Positions 21,234 through 30,573 of a stretch of DNA of 64,000 bases are shown here, in pieces. Every line of letters starts with the position of its first letter. Position 1 is the first letter of the stretch. This DNA is from Pieris napi. Taxonomy: Eukaryota; Arthropoda; Insecta; Lepidoptera; Pieridae. Location: the NCBI RefSeq assembly GCF_905475465.1, contig NC_062251.1:4085001-4149000 (forward strand), given 5' to 3'. A model generated the notes under the pieces. The model made no database searches. It was not told where the DNA came from and worked only from the letters and a program-made list of their open reading frames with translations. The position numbers and the translations under genes were made by a program.

Positions 21234-21395
21234 TGGTGATTCTATTTTGTAATTTTAGATCTAAAAATAGTTGTCTGTGTAGTCTCAAATATTTTTACAA
21301 TGAAATTTAGTTGCCAATATACATTTGTGAAGTCAAGACGTGTTTCTCTTAACGATCCGCCGGCACGATATAAACTAGAACTTACGACCTTACCA
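21234..21395 (+). repeat. BEL 3' LTR
   Basis: 162 bp identical to 15496-15657, followed by ACCAC. Confidence 0.95.
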
Positions 21396-21735
21396 ACCAC
21401 TAATAAACCTACATGGAGATGTAAACATAATACTCACGTAATTATACCAAGCTAGCAACTTTGGTGATATAGAAGTGTACGTGGTGATCCAGCTTTGGGA
21501 TCTTATTGCAGCGCAACAGGAAGACAATTTAGGTAATATAAATGTGGATGTGATTGAATGGATTCAGCATATGAATGAAACCCCAAGCGAGTGTTTCACA
21601 CAAAACTTCACGGAACGAATAGGTAACCTACTGATAAACACATTATTAGTGTGTTTAAGTGAAGGGATAGCGGTTTAATCTTTTGTGTGTAGGTAATAAC
21701 GGATTTCACTAATGCTCGATATTTGATTGCTATAA
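21396..21735 (+). repeat. Right half of the repeat that received the BEL insertion
   Basis: It continues the open frame broken at 15495: LYQASNFGDIEV, then VVIQLWDLIAAQQEDNLGNI and NETPSECFTQNFTERIG. It matches 23696-24015 and stops where a mariner end (gggtgtcccaac) begins after TA. Confidence 0.7.
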
Positions 21736-22145
21736 AGGGTGTCCCAACTAGAACGCCATTTTTAAATTTGGCGCCATTCGAAGTGTCATTGTTTGACATT
21801 TTAACAATTGTTATTGTTTGCTAGTAGAAGGTACGAGGTTCGTAAAAATGGAGCGCTACACGAATGAACAACGCATTCTCATTGTGAAATTTTTTTACCA
21901 AAATGGTGAAAGTTTTGCGGCTACAGTTCGCAAATTGCGATCAATTTGGGGTCACAATAATGCTCTAAAAGAGTCAACTGTAGAGATTAATTGATAAATT
22001 TGCCGAAACTGGATCTGTTAGTGATGTAAAGACAACAATGCGCCTTCGACCAGGTCGATCGACCGAAAATGTCGCAGCTGTAAGTGATGATGTCGCTCAA
22101 ACTCCTCGAGTTCAGCAAATTGGTGTCTCCAAATCCACTATGCAG
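21736..22145 (+). pseudogene. Tc1/mariner 5' end with transposase N-terminus
   Basis: A terminus gggtgtcccaactagaac follows TA near 21735. From 21848 a frame reads MERYTNEQRILIVKFFYQNG, SFAATVRKLRSIWGHNNALK, then FAETGSVSDVKT and VSKSTMQRI. This is the paired HTH of the insect Tc1/mariner group that often carries DD41D catalytic domains. The element is cut at about 22145, where hAT sequence begins. Confidence 0.7.
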
Positions 22146-22149
22146 CGAA

Positions 22150-22670
22150 TTGGTATTGGCTCTTAATGAAAGGTTTGATTGTTTGGAAAATGATGAAATA
22201 TATTGCAAAGCCACAACGCTTGATCCTCGTTACAAAACACGAACATTTCAATTACAGTCTACTATTTTAACGGTAAAAAAGCGTCTTGTTGAGTTATTTA
22301 ACCTTAATGAAGCTCTTCATTCCGAAACTGTACAAGTTCTGAGATCCCTACTATTGGTGGGCTTTGGAGCATTTGTGAAAATATTATTAAAGCGGCCGAG
22401 GAGGATGAGCCCCTATCCACTCTGAGCTGTAATGATCTCAAAGAGGAAGTCGAGAAATACCTGAGGTCTCCCAATATATCGAGAGACGCAGATCCGTTTG
22501 TTTTCTGGCACAATGACATATTATACCCAAACTTGAAAAAACTGGCGCAGAAGTACTTCAGCTTTCAAATGCGTTCGGTCGCATCTGAGAGATTATTTTC
22601 GCAGGTCTTATACAGACAGACTTGCGTACTAGACTTTCTCCCTAAAACATGTGAATGCCCTGTTTTTTAA
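22150..22670 (+). pseudogene. hAT transposase C-terminal fragment
   Basis: The frame gives KATTLDPRYKTRTFQLQST, a frameshift near 22360-22420, then SNDLKEEVEKYL-like sequence, DPFVFWHNDILYPNLKKLAQ and VASERLFSQ. LDPRYK, the W...YP.L...A..YL block and the xSERxFS block are hallmarks of hAT (Ac/ZBED) dimerisation domains. The fusion to mariner sequence is a chance junction. Non-functional. Confidence 0.8.
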
Positions 22671-22805
22671 ACAAAAATCTTATCAATGTTAATTTTAATT
22701 GTGATGTTATTTACAAGTCTTTTACTGTGGGTGATTGTGTTCTCAATTCATCGAGATGGGGATGGGTATACTCAACTTTTAAGAAGAGCATTTCACAATC
22801 TATAG

Positions 22806-23058
22806 ATGTCGATTTACGTGACTTATGTTAATAATAACTTAAGTTTGAAGAAAGTTAAGTTACTAAATCTTAATGGAGATCATTTTCTGAAGAATTGGTT
22901 GATGAAATTTTATAAGATAATTACAATAACACTGAAATTTTTTCTGATCATTTATATGAATATTTGTGGCGGCGAAACAATAATAAATACAAAAAAGACC
23001 TCTTTGGAGCTACTTAAAGCAATTAAATATGTCTATAAATTAAACACTTAGCTGACCT
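22806..23058 (+). pseudogene. Merlin-type (IS1595/ISXO2-like) transposase C-terminus
   Basis: About 130 bp (22930-23058) nearly match 23372-23505, where the frame reads NEYLWRRNNNEYKKDLFGA and ends LKAIKYVYKLNT. The 'EYLWRRxxx...DLF' ending is typical of the ISXO2-like family to which eukaryotic Merlin transposons belong. Truncated at the 5' side. Confidence 0.6.
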
Positions 23059-23222
23059 GCCCAGTTGCTGCTTATTTTGCTTACATTTGTTAATTTCTTT
23101 TTCATTCACTGCTGCTGAAGTGGGTAGAGGCCTACTGGCTATTACAACGACCCGGCTCTACATGCACTATTGGGCCCTTTCTCCCCCGCAACCCCCAACT
23201 CGGGCGACCGATTTCTAAATCG

Positions 23223-23508
23223 TTGTTGTCTGAGCATGGGGACATTCATCAAAAGGTCAATCACTCGGATCCTGACAACCTCTTTTTGGCTGAAGATGGG
23301 ACTCATACACAAATAATTGAGTCTCAATGGAGGGCAGTTAAGAGATTTAAAAAAAAAGATAATTACAATTATAATAACACAGAAATTTTTTCTGATCATT
23401 TAAATGAATATTTGTGGCGGCGAAACAATAATGAATACAAAAAAGACCTCTTTGGAGCTACTTAAAGCAATTAAATATGTCTATAAATTAAACACTTAGC
23501 TGACACTT
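23223..23508 (+). pseudogene. Merlin-type transposase catalytic fragment
   Basis: The frame gives LSEHGDIHQKVNHSDPDN, EDGTHTQIIESQWRAVKRF and LNEYLWRRNNNEYKKD. The motif NHS...THTQ.IES.WR.(A/V)K is the conserved end of the ISXO2-like/Merlin DDE domain, including the catalytic Glu in IES. The upstream part is lost at about 23220. Confidence 0.75.
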
Positions 23509-23559
23509 AGTTTTTAGTGACACACAGTGAAGATGCAATAAATAAATCATCATGTCTTT

Positions 23560-24230
23560 TTTAATTGCAGTGTGTGATTGAGATGAACAATAACCTAGTC
23601 AACTTATACGACATAATGCTAAATGAGAGCAAGCAAGAGTGGATTCAGTATATATCGACCAACAGACTGTTGAACTTGTGGACACATGATGTACCACTAA
23701 TAAAACTACATGGAGATGTAAACTTAATACTCACGCAATTATACCAAGCTAGCAACTTTGGTGATATAGAAGTGTACGCGGTGATCCAGCTTTGGGATCT
23801 TATTGCAGCGCATCAGGAAGACAATTTAGGTAATATGTGGATGTGATCGAATGGATTCAGCATATGAATGAAACCCCAAGCGAGTGTTTCACACAAAACT
23901 TCACGGAACGAAAAGGTAACCTACACATTATTAGTGTGTTTAAGTGAAGGGATAGAGGTTTAATCTTTTTTGTGTAGGTAATAATGGATTTCACTAATGC
24001 TCGATATTTGATTGATATAGATTGATTTCCAATTGCGGGCACTATTTACTTTAAAGAGCTTGCAATCTATGATTTACATAGAAATGAAGTAACTTTATGG
24101 CATGTGAAGCTCCTCAATTCATTAATATCTAAGGGAAAAACTAGGAAAGTAGTAGACGATGGGCCAGTTGTCGATCGTCACCTCTTTGCAGATGAAGTGG
24201 TCACGGTGTGGAATTTGACCTAAGTTAACA
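23560..24230 (+). repeat. Uninterrupted copy of the BEL-target repeat
   Basis: The frame from 23583 reads MNNNLVNLYDIMLNESKQEW through LWTHDVPLIKLHGDVNLIL to IQLWDLIAAHQEDN, passing the site (GTACCAC) where the other copy holds BEL. It closes with a frameshift near 23850. It continues into FADEVVTVWNLT near 24185-24215. Function unknown. It may be part of a Merlin-like element since a Merlin fragment follows directly. Confidence 0.6.
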
Positions 24231-24234
24231 AAAC

Positions 24235-24460
24235 TTTAGGAACATGGATTGAAAAACACATAGAAGTTGGCACAACCATCCACACCGACTTCTGGCGAGC
24301 AAACGATTGTTTGTCTGAGCATGGGTACATTCATCAAAAGGTCAATCACTCGGATCCTGACAACCCCTTTTTGGCTGAAGATGGGACTCATACACAAATA
24401 ATTGAGTCTCAATGGAGGGCAGTTAAGAGATTTAAAAAAAAGATAATTACATATTGTATA
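24235..24460 (+). pseudogene. Merlin-type transposase fragment, second copy
   Basis: The frame reads TLGTWIEKHIEVGTTIHTDF, WRANDCLSEHGYIHQKVNHS, then EDGTHTQIIESQWRAVKRF. 'GTxIHTDxWRxY' with the catalytic Asp and 'THTQxIESxW' with the Glu are the ISXO2-like/Merlin signature. It is cut at about 24455 by an LTR-like sequence. Confidence 0.8.
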
Positions 24461-24464
24461 GGGA

Positions 24465-24860
24465 CAGTGTGTAGCGTACAATTGGTAGCGCCGGTCGTTC
24501 TTCCCGCGCGCAATAAAACATTAGCTACTAATTATGTTTAATTGCCTACACATTCCTTAACTAGGTGGCTGCACACGTTTACACCTAAATTGGTAACACC
24601 GACGTGATCTGAACACGCAAACTTCTGAATTTTAAACATGGGCAAACCCAACGTAGAAAAGAAAACATTATTATTGCACATTTCCAATGGGGAGTCTGGC
24701 ATGGAAACCGACGGATCCGTGAAGTCTAGCAGTGGTGCTCGGAAACGTGCCACTGTGAATAAACATTGCTCTCATTGTAACAAAAAGAACGAAAGACGTA
24801 ACCGAAAATGACATGACGGCAAGGAAATAAAACAAAATGAAATTTATTGCATCACCCAAA
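24465..24860 (+). mobile_element. LTR-retrotransposon 5' end remnant
   Basis: A sequence starting tgtagcgtac (24469) ends ...cctaaa and is followed by TGGTAACACCGACGTGAT at 24591, close to the primer binding site of the gypsy element at 57215 (TGGTGACCCCGACGTGAT). A short leader and an ATG at 24638 follow (MGKPNVEKKTLLLHIS), then stops. It looks like a 5' LTR, primer site and start of Gag of a gypsy relative, truncated. Confidence 0.4.
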
Positions 24861-24984
24861 TTAGTACTGCTTCCCTGATCACTGACTCGGAACTTAATTC
24901 GTTAAATCAGTATAAAAACAGAATCTGTACAGTGAAATTAGTCTCGAGAAATTTTTGCATATGTAGTGGTGTGTATATTACTCA

Positions 24985-25595
24985 GATCTTAGAGCGCGTT
25001 TCCACTATATCGTTCTGGCCTATACAAAAATGTTTCGATATCCTAACATTACTATTTAATATTATACTTATCCCTAGCAACACTCTGATTTTTGTTATCA
25101 ATAAAAACAAGTTTTTATTTAAAAAAAAAGGTTTTGACTTTATAAAAAAAAGGTGTGTGCGCGATTCACACACGATAGAAGTGAAACTTCAAAGAGGAGA
25201 GACCGATATATATTTTTTTTTCCTTTCATCTAGGTTTTTAAAACTCCGGGGGGTCTACGGGGGGGTCAAAATTTATTTTTGGCCTAGGACGCACCGTTTC
25301 CGAGATATTTCAATCTAAAGCAAAAAATCGTCACTTGATAGTGGAAAGTGGAAACACGCACAAAACCAGAATAAACCAGTTTACGCTGTCCGCAGGTGCC
25401 ACGTGCAGTCCGGCGTCAGTCGCTTGGTACTGTTAGAACATAAAGCACACATTTCATTCAAAAATTATAATTATTACGTTAATTGTTAAATTTTGTATTT
25501 GTTGATTGTTGTTATTGTTTGTTATTATTGTTATAATATTTGTTGAAGTGTTTAATTTGTGTGTAAGTGTTGCAACTTTATATTGTTAATTAAAA
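24985..25595. other. Non-coding flank of the intact DD82E gene
   Basis: It holds an imperfect inverted pair (gcgcgtttccactatatcg near 24991, tagtggaaagtggaaacacgc near 25338) and low-complexity A/T and G runs. It probably contains the left end and promoter of the DD82E element or a small MITE. No terminal repeat could be fixed. Confidence 0.3.
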
Positions 25596-26957
25596 ATGGC
25601 TCCAGTGTTAAAACATGGTCGAGGCAAGCCTTTGACTTCTCAAACTAAAGAAGTTTTGTACTGTTTGTACAAATATTTCGAAAATGAGTGTAATAACAAC
25701 CCGAGCAGTATTATGACTCCCACTCAATTAGTTGCTAAATCAACGGGAATTTCAATAGCATCCGTCAGAAAGGTAGTATCAGAAAGCAAATGTCGACCTT
25801 CAGATCAGGAAGTAACATTTAAATCTCCTAAAAAGAAACCGAATCGTAAACCTACAATAGTAATCGATAACTTTGATCAGCAAGTTATCAGAAGAACAAT
25901 TCATGACTTCCACATCACAAATAAAGAAATTCCCACTTTGAAAACTTTGCACGCAAAATTAAAAGAAGATATCGATTATAAAGGTTGTGTCAGCACGTTA
26001 CGAAAACACGTCATGTCATTAGGTTTTAATTGGAAGCAAACAGAAGATAACCGGAAACTTCTTATGGAAAAACACGAAATTAGATACTTGCGAATTAATT
26101 ATTTGATGAAAATTGCTGAATATCGTGAACAACGCCGACCAATTGTTTACACCGACGAAACATATATACATACATCACATACCCTCTCGAAATCTTGGTC
26201 AGATGGAAGCACTTCAGGTTTGAAGCAACATATATCGAAAGGCAACCGCTTAATCATTGTTCATGCCGGTGGTATGGATGGCTTTATACCAAATGCATTG
26301 CTTATGTTTAAAGCCAACCAAAAAAGTGGAGATTACCACGACAATATGAACTATGACAACTATTCAAGGTGGATTCAAACTCAATTAATACCCAACTTAC
26401 AACCAAATAGTGTTGTTGTTGTTGACAACGCACCTTATCATAACTCAATACAAAATCCTGCACCGAATAGTAATTCTAGAAAACAGCAAATGATTGACTG
26501 GCTGACATTGCGAAACATTGAGCATTCATCCACGTTGCTTAAGCCTCAATTATATGAACTGATTCTGCAAAACAAGGCGAGATTTGTAGAGTACAAGATA
26601 GACGAAATATTACGACAGCACGGTCATACTGTGCTGCGTTTACCACCATACCATCCGGAGTTTAATCCTATAGAAAATATATGGGGGATAGTGAAAACAT
26701 ATGTCGCAAAAAAGAATGTCGCAATGAATATGAAGGTTATAATGTCATTAGCTGAAGAAAAAATGAACGCCATAACTGTAGAGGAATGGAGAAAAGTTTG
26801 TCTGCATGCTATTGAGGAGGAAAACAAATATCAGGGTAGAGACGCAGCTTTAGACACAATATCAGAACGAATCATAATTAATTTAAATAATTCATCTGAT
26901 GAAAGCGAGGATGGGGATGATTGTGATATGCCTGGGGTTGATGAATTATTAGAATAA
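25596..26957 (+). CDS. Intact IS630/Tc1/mariner-like transposase, DD82E (Sailor) type, 453 aa
   Basis: Complete single-exon frame starting at aaaaATGGCT. Residues 10-75 form an HTH domain (PTQLVAKSTGISIASVRKVV). Residues 95-160 form a second helical module. The catalytic core has YTDETYIH (D187), VVVVDNAPYHNS (D277) and PYHPEFNPIENIWG (E360). The interval between D277 and E360 is 82 residues, far longer than the 34-41 of Tc1/mariner; this is the DD82E spacing reported for the group named Sailor (recall). An acidic tail ends DDCDMPGVDELLE. All three acids and the frame are intact, so it could be active. Dead relatives lie at 1279-5225 and 6850-10640. Confidence 0.88.
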   Translation: MAPVLKHGRGKPLTSQTKEVLYCLYKYFENECNNNPSSIMTPTQLVAKSTGISIASVRKVVSESKCRPSDQEVTFKSPKKKPNRKPTIVIDNFDQQVIRRTIHDFHITNKEIPTLKTLHAKLKEDIDYKGCVSTLRKHVMSLGFNWKQTEDNRKLLMEKHEIRYLRINYLMKIAEYREQRRPIVYTDETYIHTSHTLSKSWSDGSTSGLKQHISKGNRLIIVHAGGMDGFIPNALLMFKANQKSGDYHDNMNYDNYSRWIQTQLIPNLQPNSVVVVDNAPYHNSIQNPAPNSNSRKQQMIDWLTLRNIEHSSTLLKPQLYELILQNKARFVEYKIDEILRQHGHTVLRLPPYHPEFNPIENIWGIVKTYVAKKNVAMNMKVIMSLAEEKMNAITVEEWRKVCLHAIEEENKYQGRDAALDTISERIIINLNNSSDESEDGDDCDMPGVDELLE

Positions 26958-27019
26958 AACATTTATGGCCGGAGAACACCTAATTCATACACGTCTTCAC
27001 TGAAGTGAAAACCGGCATT

Positions 27020-27084
27020 CACTGCTTGTAATATTTGGAACTGGCTTATCTGCCTCATACAGTTCCATAGATTACAATGCAGTG
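27020..27084. repeat. Imperfect hairpin downstream of DD82E gene
   Basis: CACTGCTTGTAATATTTGG (27020 onward) pairs with the reverse complement of 27060-27084 over about 24 positions with a 16-nt loop. It may be a subterminal structure of the element. Confidence 0.6.
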
Positions 27085-27199
27085 GATACACATTTTCACG
27101 TCCGTATTAGTACGTAGTGCGTATGCGTAGACGTGTACGCATTTGGTGTGCTCCAGCCACAAACGTATATTACCTTTAAAAAAATAAAAACTAAAAATA

Positions 27200-27424
27200 A
27201 AATGTTGTTTTTTTTTTTATTTGCTGACCATACACTACTACAAACGCAAAAATTTCTCCAAGCTAATTTACCTGTAGCTCGATTGACATATCAGGCAAGT
27301 GATGCAGCACCATATGTTGTTCATATACAAACAACTCAGCAAAGTCCTAATGATAATGTTACAGTTCAACCTTTTGCTTTTGGTCGTTTTTTAAAAAGGA
27401 ATTCTATCCACAACATTGTTTAGG
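27200..27424 (+). pseudogene. LINE ORF1-like fragment
   Basis: The frame reads DAAPYVVHIQTTQQSPNDNV and QPFAFGRFLKRNSIHNIV. The 'Y...D.APY.VHIQ......HP..FGRFL....I..I' layout is seen at the N-terminal side of Gag-like ORF1 of insect non-LTR elements. No zinc knuckle follows. Confidence 0.45.
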
Positions 27425-27439
27425 TAAAAATTTAGAAAT

Positions 27440-28210
27440 ACGTCGCCATTAATGAGGATTGCAAGTGGGGGAGAGGGGTAGGGTTATCACCCCCTACCAC
27501 TTCCACGCGCCGGAAACAGTTATTAAAAGAAATTTAAATAAAGACCGTGAAAAAACCATTTGTGAGGAGGCATATAATGCAAAAATAAGAAATGCATTTC
27601 TGGGACCAACAGCATCGTGCTCAAGCAAACTATCAGTCCTTCTAATCCTTACGGCATTATAAATGACTATGATTGTATAAAGGACACAAGGGATGCCTTA
27701 CTTGAAAATTTACTTTTAACAAGCATATTTTCTAACAATAAGATTTTGCAAAAAGAAGAAATTACGAGAGAAAGAAACAGCTAATTCGCACACCCAGAAA
27801 ATGTATTAATTGCAATGTTAACAGATCCCCAGAGGCACATTCATAAATTAGCTGCATTTTGAGATCAGCAACATCAAACCATTGCTTCTGTTTCAGTCAC
27901 TAAAGATTAACTTTAACGCAACAGCATATGATCTTTTGAATTGGCAGAAAGTTTTACTGAACCCTATTAAAATCTGTAACCGAAGATAAAATAAGATTGT
28001 TTATTGAGCAGAAAGGAGAAGGAGAACTGGATTTACTACGTCTACCTTGTCACACTCAAGCAGTAGAGAGCTGTTAAACCGATGACCGAAGTTTCAGCCA
28101 CTGTATGCGATAAAACATCGAGAGAGGGATTCATAAAAGCCCAGATACGAGGAAAGCGATGCCAAAATTCGACAGCAAGAAGGATTTTAACGGCACCTAA
28201 ACTTATACTT
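27440..28210 (+). pseudogene. Recurrent insect TE-associated protein, decayed C-terminal part
   Basis: Frames with breaks read ETVIKRNLNKDREKTICEEA, HPENVLIAMLTDPQRHIHKL, KINFNATAYDLLNWQKVLL, LDLLRLPCHTQAV and KAMPKF. The blocks 'ENxLxAMLxDxxxxIRxLA', 'FNAxxYxxLIDW' and 'LPCHTQAVE' occur in this order in a large uncharacterised protein family scattered through insect genomes (recall). At least three frameshifts or stops. Function unknown. Confidence 0.45.
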
Positions 28211-29117
28211 TAAATAATAATTTAGCTAATTAGAATTGATATGACTTTATTTTAATATTCTTCTATTAAGAAACAAAAGATTCTTATAGTTTTCGGTCTT
28301 TATATTAAGAACAAAAGATCGTTGCTTGTCAATATGCTATGGCCCTTTTTTACTATATTTATTTAAGACTCCGGAGGCAGAAGACTCATTCCGAATGCTA
28401 TCAAACTCCATACTCTTACAGTCACCATTTAGCACCTTTTCGTCAGTGTGCTCCTAAAAAAACCACTTCAAAACTTTTTTTATCTTCATACTACACATGT
28501 AAGTGTATATATCATATCAGAGAGTCCACTGTGAGAATTTCTCTCATTTCCTACAGTGTAAGAACACACTACAAAGACACCAAATACCGCTGCCCAGCCA
28601 CCGTCCCCACTTGCGCTATGTGCGCAAAAATGCGTAAAACAAAATGCAGGCGGCTTCAGAATTTATCTCTCGTCTCGGACCGGTGGATTGGCCACCAGAC
28701 CAACCGAAATCTTCGAGCGACTCATTCAAAATTGATGTTTACGGATGGACGAATTAAAGCGCAGTTGCGGCCAACATTTGAAAAGGATTATCTTTAAAAA
28801 ATAAATGTCGTGAATGGTTCTACACAAAAATAAGAAATTCATGCCGAACACCTCCGTCGCGAAAGGGCTCGTGATAACAAACGGAGAGAACTAATGAAAA
28901 GAAAAATGGAGACAGATGTAGATATGACAATGTTGGCTAAAATAACCGAAGAATTCCACTAGTCATTAGCAAGACCCTTCTGTTTGGCTTTTACGTAACA
29001 ACGCATGCGTCTTGTTACCAAAACAAGCTGCCGTCATAATTTGACTTGTAACTTTTATATTTTTTCAGTGTTTATTTTAAGTTTGTTTGTTTTTAGATTT
29101 GTTTTAAGTTATTCAAT
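28211..29117 (+). other. Unrecognised 152-codon frame and flanks
   Basis: 28339-28797 is open and encodes a Cys/Lys-rich segment (PTCAMCAKMRKTKCRR). No family is recognised. The rest is AT-rich with no feature seen. An open frame of this size can arise by chance. Confidence 0.25.
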
Positions 29118-29470
29118 TTGTTAATGCAGTCCGTGACCCAGTCTTGTGATGGCACGTCGAACGCGACCCATACATGTACACAGTGCAACAAGTCATTCAA
29201 ATCTTTTGAAAGGCCTCAACATACACACCAAAAAAAAAGGAAATGTATTAGCCAAAACAGTTCACCTAGACTTCTATCCTATTATTCCGAGTGCGCCTAC
29301 TTATGTAGCCAACGATCCAACTCCTTTCCACACATATCTTAGCCGTATGAAAAATAGTATACCCATAGTTAAAAGAATCCCTCGAGGAGCTCGAATAACC
29401 GTTGCTACGCATTTGTCACAATTAATCTAGAAATGTTACATGAGCAATTGTGCTCAAGACTGGCAGAACC
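29118..29470 (+). pseudogene. LINE ORF N-terminus with C2H2 finger
   Basis: A C2H2 finger is visible across two frames (HTCTQCNKSFKSF, then LKGLNIHTKKK), followed by NSIPIVKRIPRGARITVATH and LSQLI. This matches the N-terminal region of non-LTR retrotransposon ORFs that start with C2H2 fingers and an 'RIPRGARxxVAxxL' segment before the reverse transcriptase. The downstream reverse transcriptase is absent. Confidence 0.5.
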
Positions 29471-29753
29471 TATTTATTTGAATTTCCCTAATTCATTCAA
29501 ACTAGACTTCATGAAAATTTGAATAACGACTATAAAGAGTCGTACGAGGAATTGACAGACATGGAGGAGGAAGAGATTACTACAGAAGAGGGTTACGTCT
29601 CTATGCTCGCAAATCTTGCGCAAGCTCATTCCTTAGTACAGAGTACTGGAAAAATCTCACAAACTATTTCCTTAAAGGACGTTAAACAATAGATATTTGG
29701 TAGGCAAAAGCTAGTCTTCTAGGATCTTGTGTCTTTTCGTTTTGCAGACAGTT

Positions 29754-30132
29754 CGGTGGTAAACGGCTTAGTTTTGCTTATACAATTTTAATTGGTGTTG
29801 GCAGCACTTCTTCGTAAACGAAGCGCATAAACTTTTTTGCTTGCGATTTGTTTGAGCGCGCTAGTAGAGCGTAGATACCGGGTTCTGATACAAAAAGCGT
29901 CTCTGGGTGCCAGTTCGGTGGCGTTTCAAGATGGGCCCAACTTGTTCCATGAACATTTCCATTCATCTGGAACAATTCTATAAGCTTTTTTAACATTCTC
30001 ATAGCCCAAGAGCAATGCAAACTCCTTTAGTTTACAATAAATATTATTGTCCTTGACGTATGCCCAACATTTGAAATCACTGTCCTCGTCGCCAAGTTTG
30101 GCCAACGGAAAATTGAAACGTTGCAAAGACAT
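29754..30132 (-). pseudogene. Baculovirus-type BRO-N domain remnant (endogenous viral gene)
   Basis: On the minus strand from ATG 30132 the first frame carries KEFALLLGYENVKKAY and the second, after a one-base frameshift near 29940, carries PPNWHPETLFVSEPGIYALL and RSNKSQAKKFMRFVYEEVLP. The pairing of an 'ALLLGYxNxxKA' block with 'E(P)G(I/L)Y.L..RS....A..F..(F/W)V..EVLP' is the signature of the Bro-N domain. Its proteins are DNA-binding, and are carried by baculoviruses, entomopoxviruses and other large insect DNA viruses and some phages. The frameshift and absence of a C-terminal domain suggest a pseudogene. It is flanked by LINE fragments. Origin could be a virus or a virus-like DNA element. 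Confidence 0.75.
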
Positions 30133-30174
30133 GATGCTCTCTTATAACACAGCATTTTTCTATTTTACAGGTAT

Positions 30175-30510
30175 ATGCCAAAGAAAGCACCTGAACGAAT
30201 AATATGTTCACATAAAAATAAACATCTAAAATGTTCGAGTTTGACAATGACTGATGGAGACTTTAATGCTCATCACACCTCTTGGGGTTGTGGCTCAGAC
30301 TCAATACGTGATCGTCATGTTTTGGATGTTATTGACGATAATAATTTAGTTCTGCTATAATAATAGTTCTGTTATAATAACGGTCAAGCAACAACAGTTG
30401 TATCTTTAACTTGGAGTCTTAATGCCCTGGTTTCTTCATCCTTAGCACTTAGTTGTGAATGGCGTTTGCACGATAGCCCTCTTGGTTATCTTCTTCCTAT
30501 TCGGTGCACT
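30175..30510 (+). pseudogene. LINE endonuclease fragment
   Basis: The frame gives DGDFNAHHTSWGCGSDSIRD, HVLDVIDDNNLVLL, a stop, then NNGQATTVVSLTWSLNALVS. 'GDFNAHH..WG......G..L...I...NLVLLN.G..T' is the central block of the AP-like endonuclease of jockey-type LINEs. The catalytic Asp/Asn of GDFN are present but both sides are truncated. Confidence 0.8.
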
Positions 30511-30573
30511 CTTGACAGAGCGGTCGTGATCGCTAGGAAGTAGTTGTAATATTTGGGCCAGATGTGATGCGCT

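Larger units (their letters stand above)
15496..21395 (+). mobile_element. Full-length BEL/Pao LTR retrotransposon
   Basis: Two 162-bp LTRs (15496-15657 and 21234-21395) read identical at every position, start TG and end CA. The element is flanked by the 5-bp duplication ACCAC (15491-15495 and 21396-21400). The related repeat at 23.69 kb has a single ACCAC at the corresponding site. Between the LTRs lies one uninterrupted Gag-Pol frame. Identical LTRs and an intact frame indicate a very recent insertion that could be active. Confidence 0.97.

Noticed and set aside
24932..25318. 128-codon plus-strand frame
   Set aside because: Low-complexity Phe/Lys/Ile-rich translation of A/T runs in a non-coding flank.
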